DNA of 6,408 nt from Chloroflexia bacterium (GTDB taxonomy: Bacteria > Chloroflexota > Chloroflexia > Thermomicrobiales > JALYUS01). Of this stretch, positions 1 through 5,067 are shown piece by piece. Under the pieces are notes generated by a model. It was not told the DNA's origin and did no database searches. It was given only the letters and a program-made list of their open reading frames with translations. The position numbers and the translations under genes are program-made. Location of the stretch: the NCBI GenBank assembly GCA_025928215.1, contig JAICJW010000263.1, positions 1 through 6,408 on the forward strand, in the 5' to 3' direction. The number at the start of each line of letters is the position of its first letter. Position 1 is the first letter of the stretch.

Positions 1-45
1 CAGGAACCCGTCGTCACCCTCGTTCGCACCGCCGCCTTCGCACTC

Positions 46-115
46 AGCAACGAGCAACGAGCGATGAGCGATGAGCGATGAGTAGGCAGTTCGGAGTTCG
101 ATGTTCGATGTTCGA
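46..115. repeat. Period-7 tandem array upstream of lgt
   Basis: Ten consecutive 7-base units in unbroken phase. They are AGCAACG twice (46-59), AGCGATG three times (60-80), AGTAGGC and AGTTCGG as transition units (81-94), AGTTCGA (95-101), and TGTTCGA twice (102-115). Because 7 is not a multiple of 3, the TGA inside the AGCGATG block closes all three forward frames (stops at 65-67, 72-74 and 79-81). The array is therefore non-coding and separates lgt from whatever lies upstream. It resembles the heptanucleotide short tandem repeats known from intergenic DNA of some cyanobacteria and other bacteria. No function can be read from it. Bases 1-45 and 116-166 show no recognisable gene or clear promoter. 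Confidence 0.9.
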
Positions 116-166
116 TGACCGCAGAGTACGACAACGGCGTTCTACTCCGAACCCCGCGCGACCATC

Positions 167-171
167 GGGAG
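167..171 (+). promoter_or_regulatory. Ribosome binding site of lgt
   Basis: GGGAG lies six bases before the ATG at 178. It decides the start. The alternative in-frame ATG at 115 sits on the last base of the heptamer array, has no Shine-Dalgarno sequence, and would add 21 residues that do not look like an Lgt N-terminus. Confidence 0.6.
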
Positions 172-177
172 CGGCCC

Positions 178-1242
178 ATGCTCTTCCATAGCACGACCGC
201 GTTCGAGATAGGCGGGCTGGCCGTCAAGTGGTACGGCCTCTTTATCATGACGGGCGTCATCGCCGCGACGCTGCTCGCCTACCGCATCGCGCCCGTCAAG
301 GGGGAAGACCCGGAGCATATCTGGGGCTTACTCCCCTACCTCGTCATCTTCGGCATTATCGGCGCACGGATCGCGTACGGTGTCGTCCGGCATGACCAAT
401 TCGGCAGCCCGATTGAACTGATTACCCGCTTCCGCACCGGCGGCATCTCGATCCAGGGCGCGGTCGCCGCTGCCTGTCTCGCGGGGTGGGTCTATTGCCG
501 CGCGAAGGGTATCCGCTTCCTGCGCTGGGCGGACATCATCGCGCCCGGCCTCTCGCTCGCGCAGGGGATCGGCCGCTGGGGGAATTACGCCAATCAGGAG
601 GAGTTCGGCCGCCCGACGACGTTGCCGTGGGGGATCTCGATTTCCCCGGATCGCTTGCAGGCGAAGTGCGAGGCGAGCAAAGGATCGGACTGCTTCTCGG
701 CGACGCAGCATTTCCATCCCGCCTTTCTCTACGAATCCATCGCGGACATCGGCATCGCGCTCGTGCTGCTTTATCTTTTCACCCGCGTGATGGTGCCAAA
801 GCGATGGCGGGACGGCGACATCTTCGGCGTCTACGCGATCCTCTACGGCGTGACACGCCTCTTCACGGAGTCCATCCGGGTGGACCGCGCGCACATCGGC
901 CCGCTGCCGGGCGCATACTGGGCATCGCTCGCCTTCATCCTCGCCGGGCTGTTTATGATCCTGCGGAACCGGCGGCTCCCTGCCCCGAATTACGCGCTAC
1001 CCACGCCGCCGAGCGATGTGGAGACGGCGCGCGCCGCGGCACCCGCCGCCGCTGCCGCCATCGCGGATGCGACCGCCCGCGCCGACCGTTCCACCGATGC
1101 GGACGATCCCACGCCCAGGCCCGGTATGACGCGCTACCGCACCGGCTATCGGCGCGGCCCGCCACGCGAAAATGGCAACGCCCCCGCTGCTCCGGCGAAT
1201 GTCCGCTCCAGTGATGAGGATGATGAAGGGGCGTTGACGTAA
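178..1242 (+). CDS. lgt: Prolipoprotein diacylglyceryl transferase
   Basis: Transfers diacylglycerol from phosphatidylglycerol to the lipobox cysteine of prolipoproteins in the cytoplasmic membrane, the first step of lipoprotein maturation. The 354-residue product has several hydrophobic membrane segments (about 18-36, 50-71, 90-107, 188-206, 246-264). The Lgt signature is clear: GRWGNYANQE at 132-141 followed by FGRPT, then HPAFLYE at 180-186. These correspond to the conserved Arg/Asn/Glu region and HPxxLYE motif of the family. The GG-S-x-H-G motif of E. coli Lgt reads GGISIQG (88-94), with Gln where E. coli has His103. An insert at about 152-178 carries two cysteines (C164, C172). Residues 265-354 are a low-complexity tail, rich in Ala and Arg and ending acidic, so the protein is longer than the ~260-290 typical of the family. 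It converges on obgE with a 36-base gap. The family assignment is firm; the role of the tail is unknown. Confidence 0.95.
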   Translation: MLFHSTTAFEIGGLAVKWYGLFIMTGVIAATLLAYRIAPVKGEDPEHIWGLLPYLVIFGIIGARIAYGVVRHDQFGSPIELITRFRTGGISIQGAVAAACLAGWVYCRAKGIRFLRWADIIAPGLSLAQGIGRWGNYANQEEFGRPTTLPWGISISPDRLQAKCEASKGSDCFSATQHFHPAFLYESIADIGIALVLLYLFTRVMVPKRWRDGDIFGVYAILYGVTRLFTESIRVDRAHIGPLPGAYWASLAFILAGLFMILRNRRLPAPNYALPTPPSDVETARAAAPAAAAAIADATARADRSTDADDPTPRPGMTRYRTGYRRGPPRENGNAPAAPANVRSSDEDDEGALT

Positions 1243-1303
1243 GCAAGCTGCGATGGAGATTGACGGTGGAGGCAGCGCCTACTCTTCTTCCTCATCCTCA
1301 TCA
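1212..1303. repeat. Imperfect inverted repeat across the lgt/obgE convergent ends
   Basis: The left arm 1212-1228 pairs with the right arm 1287-1303 at 16 of 17 positions; the single mismatch is T1224 against C1291. The loop is 58 bases and contains a second short stem, GCTGC (1247-1251) with GCAGC (1272-1276). Each arm is coding: the left arm encodes the acidic end of Lgt (S-D-E-D-D-E), the right arm the acidic end of Obg (D-E-D-E-E). No T-tract follows on either strand, so it is not a standard intrinsic terminator. It could still fold in read-through transcripts of either gene and leave complementary 3' ends. Confidence 0.6.
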
Positions 1304-2631
1304 AGCCAGAGATCGGTTTCGATATCCGGCTCGTCAATCAGTTCGTCGGCGGCGGAACCGACCCAGGTAAGGGTGTGCGCGCCGATCGTGACGGGGCTGC
1401 CGTCGCGCGCGCCGAGCCTCGCCAACTGTTTGGAGATGCCCGTTCGGTCGAGGACACGCTGGAGGCGGGCGACCCCTTCATCGAGATTGAAGTTCGTCAT
1501 CGCGACGATGCGCTCGATCTGCGTGCCGCGCACGACAAATGAGCCATCATGGAGGCGGGCGGCATGCCAGCGGCGCTCCTCGTTCGGAGCGGCGACGCGC
1601 GCGGTCGGCATCTCCTTCACGGGCGGCGGCAGTTCCGCGAGGATCGCGGCGACGCGGTTGATGATCGGGCGTAATCCCTCGCCCGTCGCGGCGGAGCAGG
1701 GGAAAACCTCGTATCCCTCCCGCACCAGCACGTCGCGCGCCGCCGGGAAGCGGTCGCGCGCCTCCTGCGTGTCCATCTTGTTGAAGGCGACGATCTGCGG
1801 GCGGGCGGCGAGGTCCGGCTGGTAGGCTTTCAACTCGGCGTTGATCGTGCGGAAGTCGTCCAGCGGGTCACGCATCTCCATCCCGGAGCCGTCCAGCACA
1901 TGAATGAGCACGCGCGTCCGCTCGACATGGCGGAGAAAATCATGGCCGAGGCCGCGCCCTTCCGCCGCGCCTTCGATCAGGCCGGGGATGTCCGCCAGCA
2001 CGAAGGTCGGGCCGCGCTCGCCATCCGGCGCGACGACGCCGAGGTTCGGTTCGAGCGTCGTGAAGGGGTAGTCGCCGATCTTCGGCGTCGCCCGCGTGAT
2101 GGCGGTCAGGAAGGTGGATTTGCCCGCGTTCGGGAAGCCGACGAGGCCGGCATCGGCGATCAGCCGCAGTTCGAGCGTGATCCACCGTGCCTCTCCCGGC
2201 TCTCCGAGTTCCGCCATCCGCGGGGCCTGATGCGTGCTCGTCATATAGTGCGTATTGCCGAGGCCGCCTCGCCCGCCGCTCGCGATGACCGCCTCTTCAT
2301 CCGGCTCGGTGAGGTCCACGATCAGGTCGCCCGTCTCGGCGTCGCGTACGGTCGTGCCGGGCGGGACGGCGATCCGCTTGTTCGCGCCACGCGCGCCTTT
2401 TCGCTTCTTCGACGCGCCCTGGACGCCGGGCTGGGCCTTGAAGTGCGAGGCGAACTGGAAGGGCAGCAGGCTGTTGAGGTGCGGATTGACGACGAGGATG
2501 ACATCGCCGCCCCGCCCGCCGTCGCCGCCGTCCGGCCCGCCGCGCGGCTCGAATTTCTCGCGCCGGAACGCCGCCGAACCGTTACCGCCCTTGCCTGCCT
2601 CAACATGAATCTTTGCCCGGTCTATCAGCAT
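1279..2631 (-). CDS. obgE: Obg family GTPase (ObgE/CgtA)
   Basis: Essential ribosome-associated GTPase that acts in late large-subunit assembly and links growth to nucleotide and stress state. All three domains of the 450-residue protein are visible. The N-terminal Gly-rich Obg fold (1 to about 158) has GKGGNGSAAFRREKF at 13-27 and the GGPDGGDGGRGG run at 31-42. The G domain has G1 GFPNAGKS (165-172), switch I PFTTLEPN (189-196), G3 DIPG (214-217), G4 NKMD (284-287) and G5 SAATG (313-317). The C-terminal OCT domain covers about 340-425 and is followed by an acidic tail ending in D-E-D-E-E-E-E. The length fits the three-domain Gram-positive/Chloroflexi type. The start is supported by AAGGAG ten bases upstream and by the canonical N-terminus. 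It is last in the minus-strand run, 74 bases after the sulfotransferase stop, so it may be co-transcribed or use its own promoter. Confidence 0.97.
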   Translation of the reverse strand: MLIDRAKIHVEAGKGGNGSAAFRREKFEPRGGPDGGDGGRGGDVILVVNPHLNSLLPFQFASHFKAQPGVQGASKKRKGARGANKRIAVPPGTTVRDAETGDLIVDLTEPDEEAVIASGGRGGLGNTHYMTSTHQAPRMAELGEPGEARWITLELRLIADAGLVGFPNAGKSTFLTAITRATPKIGDYPFTTLEPNLGVVAPDGERGPTFVLADIPGLIEGAAEGRGLGHDFLRHVERTRVLIHVLDGSGMEMRDPLDDFRTINAELKAYQPDLAARPQIVAFNKMDTQEARDRFPAARDVLVREGYEVFPCSAATGEGLRPIINRVAAILAELPPPVKEMPTARVAAPNEERRWHAARLHDGSFVVRGTQIERIVAMTNFNLDEGVARLQRVLDRTGISKQLARLGARDGSPVTIGAHTLTWVGSAADELIDEPDIETDLWLDEDEEEE

Positions 2632-2641
2632 TGCCCCACCA

Positions 2642-2647
2642 CTCCTT
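2642..2647 (-). promoter_or_regulatory. Ribosome binding site of obgE
   Basis: On the minus strand AAGGAG stands ten bases before the ATG at 2631. It is a strong Shine-Dalgarno match at a slightly long spacing. A second G-rich stretch, GTGGGG, lies closer to the start. Confidence 0.6.
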
Positions 2648-2673
2648 CAGCCCGCCCCGAATGGCGGCCTTCA

Positions 2674-2684
2674 ATGGTAGCACA
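2674..2684 (-). promoter_or_regulatory. Possible extended -10 promoter for obgE
   Basis: On the minus strand the sequence TGTGCTACCAT contains TG-N-TACCAT, four of six matches to the TATAAT -10 box with an extended TG. It lies about 43 bases before the obgE start codon. No good -35 box is seen 17 bases upstream. If real, it would uncouple the housekeeping GTPase from the sulfation genes ahead of it. A 5-bp hairpin (CCGCC/GGCGG) follows in the leader. Confidence 0.3.
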
Positions 2685-2705
2685 TGGGGCAAGCGCAGCC
2701 TGAGA

Positions 2706-4985
2706 TCATCGGCGGGATGCGCCGCTATTCAGCAGACGGCGCACAATGACATGCCCATGCGGAGGGGCGACATCGCGTAGCCGACGCAACAGTCGGCGCA
2801 GTGAGAACCGTTCGATACGCACCTGTAGCGTCTGTACCTCGCCGTGCAATCGCTCGACTTCGGCCTCCCTCTCCCGCACGGTCCGTTCGATCCCCTCAAT
2901 AGCGGCGTATGCCACGGTCAGCGCCTGCTCCTGTTCCGCGGCGACCGCCCTCACCCGCTCGTACTCCCGCTGGAGATCCTCCTGATACCGACGGACATTG
3001 TTCCGGTCTTCCTCGACCGCCACAACATAGGTATGGAGGTTATTCCGATCTTGCTCTACTCGCGTGAGGTATGCGCGGACGTTGTCTCGATCTTCCTCGA
3101 CGGCGATGAGGTATGCGCGAACGTTGCCTCGGTCTTCCTCGACCGCCATGAGATAGTCGCGAAGGTTGTCTCGGTCTTGCTCCATGCTGGTGAGATAACG
3201 GCGGAGATTGTTCCGGTCCTCCTCGACACTGAGGAGATAGTCACGGACACTGATCCGGTCCTGCTCCACGCTCGCAAGATAGGCGCGGACATTGCGCCGA
3301 TCTTCCTCAACGCTCGCCAGGTAGTCACGGACCTTGTTCCGGTCTTCCTCGACAGTCATGACGTACTCATGGAGACTGTTTCGATCGTGCTGGAGCGCGG
3401 TCACATAGCGGTGCGTTGCTTCACGCTCCGCCGCGAGCATCTCCTCCGAGAGACGCAGGGTTTCCATCCATTCATACGGCGTGGCCCCGGGGTGATCACC
3501 CTGAGCGGAGTTCGTGGTTGTCAGGGGTGCCAGTGTCTCATCGAGCGAAAAGTCGGCGCGCCCGTATTCAACGAACCAGCGCGCGAAGGGAAGGCGATGC
3601 TGACCGAACAGCTCCGGGAATAGTGGATGAATATCGCGACGAAGATCATAGAGATAGCGCGCGATATTCGTGACCGCCAGCGCGGCCTCATCGCGGCGCG
3701 AATCGTCTTCCGCCGGTGCGTTGAGCCAGTCTCGAATACCCTCCAAGACGGGAGCGATGAACGCGCGGTCAAGGGTGTACATCCCCCGCGCATGTACGAC
3801 GAACCATCGCGCATACGCGCGTCGGTCCGCGCCGAACGGATCGGGGAACATGCACTGCACGTCGGCACGGAGGCGATAGATATACGCCGCGAGATTGGTG
3901 ATGGTCGGGAGCGATCGGTCTATGGACGGGTCATCATCGGCGCGCGCATTGGCCCAGGCGAAAAACGAGTCCTCCGATGCCGTAGACGAGGGAGATGCCC
4001 ACCGTGTACTCGCTGCCGATGGGACCGAGAGATACAACCGCACCAGAATCGGCGCGATCGGTACGCCCATATCGAAATGCGTCGCGCCGCGAAACGGGTT
4101 GTGGAACGTCCATGCCTTGGCGGGGGCGGTTGTCAGAGGATCGTCGAGGTCGAAGGTGTACCCCAGCAGCGCGGTGTATGTCGGATACGGTTCGACCGTA
4201 CGCAACATCGCGAGCGCTTCCGGTGGCAGATCCATCCGCCATCCGCCCACCCCGCCCTGGCGGAAAAACCGATGATTCTGCCCGGCCATTGAACGCATCA
4301 GTCCAATAGTGCACGCCTCGATCGCACGTTCGATGCAGTCACGCGAGACGGGGGAGATACGATCTGTCAACTGCGTGAGGGCGGTGAGCGGATCGCGCCA
4401 GAGGTCTTCATAGCGCACCGCGAGCGTCTCCGGGGAGCGTAGCCAGAGGAGCGAACTTTCGAGTTCGTACTGGAACCACTCCTGCACATACCACAGCAGA
4501 TGCTTCCCGATCTTCTTTTCGTCATCCGGAGGGCTCGATGCCATGCGGTCGAGGTTCATCAGGGTAACCATATCATTGGCCGTGCCGCGAAAGAGATCGG
4601 CATAGGTGCGGAGATAATGGTAGAGGGAGACGAGGGTATCGCCAGGATGACGGAGGGTCGTGATAACGATGAGGCCGTTTTCCTGCCGCCACCGGAGCAA
4701 CGCGGGTGTCGGCGCCCAGTGTTGATGCGCGATCCAACGCTTCCCCAACCCCTCCATCGTTTCCGGCGCGGTATCGAGCGTATTGCCAACAAAGGCGATT
4801 GGCATATCGTAGATCGTGGAGAGCAGTTGCTTCACCCACGTATTGCCGGTCTTCGGCGGGCTGGCAATGAGTATCTTCATCTTCGAGATATCACGGTCCC
4901 CATCGTTCAGTGCCGGCCGACGGTGCGGATCGTATCGGAAGGGGTCGCGCGTTGGCGCACTGAGCACGCGGTTCGTGATTGCCAT
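2706..4985 (-). CDS. PAPS-dependent sulfotransferase fused to repeat modules and a coiled coil
   Basis: Predicted to move the sulfuryl group from PAPS to an unknown acceptor; 759 residues. Residues 36 to about 290 form a Sulfotransfer_1-type domain. It has the 5'-phosphosulfate loop PPKTGNTW (43-50), a candidate catalytic His (H89, or H87) in AHQHW, the 3'-phosphate motif RHPGDTLVS (R112, S120), YEDLWRDP from Y192, and RQGGVGGW (242-249). The last matches the family RKGxxGxW with Lys changed to Gln. Residues about 296-487 hold an FDMGVPI element and two copies of a W-N...FPxxFG module. Residues 527-680 are eleven 14-residue coiled-coil repeats. The C-terminus is basic (SLRRLLRRLR). The start at 4985 is chosen for its strong GAGGTGA; M36 (4880) begins the fold but has no ribosome binding site. 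Further upstream, the open frame runs into sat-apsK and the intergenic dyad. It follows the PAPS-making gene by 82 bases. Ordinary sulfotransferases are ~250-350 residues. The acceptor is unknown; a cell-surface glycan is inferred. Confidence 0.85.
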   Translation of the reverse strand: MAITNRVLSAPTRDPFRYDPHRRPALNDGDRDISKMKILIASPPKTGNTWVKQLLSTIYDMPIAFVGNTLDTAPETMEGLGKRWIAHQHWAPTPALLRWRQENGLIVITTLRHPGDTLVSLYHYLRTYADLFRGTANDMVTLMNLDRMASSPPDDEKKIGKHLLWYVQEWFQYELESSLLWLRSPETLAVRYEDLWRDPLTALTQLTDRISPVSRDCIERAIEACTIGLMRSMAGQNHRFFRQGGVGGWRMDLPPEALAMLRTVEPYPTYTALLGYTFDLDDPLTTAPAKAWTFHNPFRGATHFDMGVPIAPILVRLYLSVPSAASTRWASPSSTASEDSFFAWANARADDDPSIDRSLPTITNLAAYIYRLRADVQCMFPDPFGADRRAYARWFVVHARGMYTLDRAFIAPVLEGIRDWLNAPAEDDSRRDEAALAVTNIARYLYDLRRDIHPLFPELFGQHRLPFARWFVEYGRADFSLDETLAPLTTTNSAQGDHPGATPYEWMETLRLSEEMLAAEREATHRYVTALQHDRNSLHEYVMTVEEDRNKVRDYLASVEEDRRNVRAYLASVEQDRISVRDYLLSVEEDRNNLRRYLTSMEQDRDNLRDYLMAVEEDRGNVRAYLIAVEEDRDNVRAYLTRVEQDRNNLHTYVVAVEEDRNNVRRYQEDLQREYERVRAVAAEQEQALTVAYAAIEGIERTVREREAEVERLHGEVQTLQVRIERFSLRRLLRRLRDVAPPHGHVIVRRLLNSGASRR
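2946..3407 (-). repeat. Eleven 42-bp units encoding a 14-residue coiled-coil repeat
   Basis: Within the sulfotransferase fusion, residues 527-680 divide into eleven 14-residue units with no insertion. The consensus is Y-L-x-x-V-E-(E/Q)-D-R-x-N-V-R-x. Units 1-10 all keep Asp8-Arg9, and units 2-10 all keep Glu6. Position 1 is Tyr in every unit, position 5 is mostly Val, and position 12 is Val or Leu in units 1-10. Spacing of positions 1, 5, 8 and 12 gives a heptad a/d pattern, so each unit is two heptads with Asp in every second d position. First and last units are degenerate. The 42-bp DNA repeats have diverged in codon use. Confidence 0.9.
3525..3965 (-). repeat. Internal duplication: two W-N...FPxxFG modules in the sulfotransferase
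   Basis: Copy A covers residues about 341-414 (3744-3965) and copy B about 417-487 (3525-3737). Shared elements in the same order are W-x-N, an acidic stretch, T-N-(L/I)-A-x-Y-(I/L)-Y-x-L-R-x-D-(V/I), F-P-(D/E)-x-F-G, ARWFV, and a closing L-D...AP. Copy A is preceded by FDMGVPI and RLYL. From memory, similar strings accompany bacterial glycosyltransferases of surface-polysaccharide loci. That link is inference. The function of the module is not known to me. Confidence 0.75.
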
Positions 4986-4987
4986 CG

Positions 4988-4994
4988 TCACCTC
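4988..4994 (-). promoter_or_regulatory. Ribosome binding site that sets the sulfotransferase start
   Basis: GAGGTGA on the minus strand is a seven-base match to the 16S anti-Shine-Dalgarno sequence. GAGG ends five bases before the ATG at 4985. The competing ATG at 4880 is preceded by no purine-rich motif, and the one at 5054 has only a weak GCGGA. Confidence 0.75.
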
Positions 4995-5009
4995 AATGTC
5001 CCCGCAATT

Positions 5010-5042
5010 ACGCGATACGCGCACGGGGCGCCCGTATCGCGT
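5010..5042. promoter_or_regulatory. Perfect 10-bp dyad between sat-apsK and the sulfotransferase gene
   Basis: ACGCGATACG at 5010-5019 is mirrored by CGTATCGCGT at 5033-5042, with a 13-base spacer that contains most of the GC palindrome GGGCGCCC (5026-5033). It lies inside the 82-base gap, 16 bases ahead of the ribosome binding site. No T-tract follows on the minus strand, so it is not a canonical intrinsic terminator. It could be an mRNA hairpin that sets relative expression, or an operator. The sequence does not decide between these. Confidence 0.6.
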
Positions 5043-5067
5043 CGTCGCGCTCATGATCCGCTGTGTA

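Noticed and set aside
1..81. Open frame from the window edge to a TGA at 79-81 that could be the C-terminus of an upstream + strand gene
   Set aside because: Only about 26 codons are visible, the last ones run through the heptamer array, and no family motif is present. It cannot be told from chance.
124..147. Dyad GAGTA...TACTC ahead of lgt as a possible operator
   Set aside because: The outer arms are only 5 bp and the inner AACG/CGTT match is off-centre, so the symmetry does not hold together.
1243..1278. Intrinsic terminator between lgt and obgE
   Set aside because: The only compact stem (GCTGC/GCAGC with a 20-base loop) is weak, and no T-tract follows on either strand.
1900..2703. 267-codon + strand open frame opposite obgE
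   Set aside because: It is antisense to strongly conserved Obg and G-domain codons, with an Arg/Glu/Asp-rich product typical of a complementary-strand shadow.
2844..3623. 259-codon open frame on the + strand across the coiled-coil region, with a repetitive product
   Set aside because: It is the antisense image of the 42-bp repeats. Its repetition comes from the real minus-strand coiled coil, and it matches no family I recognise.
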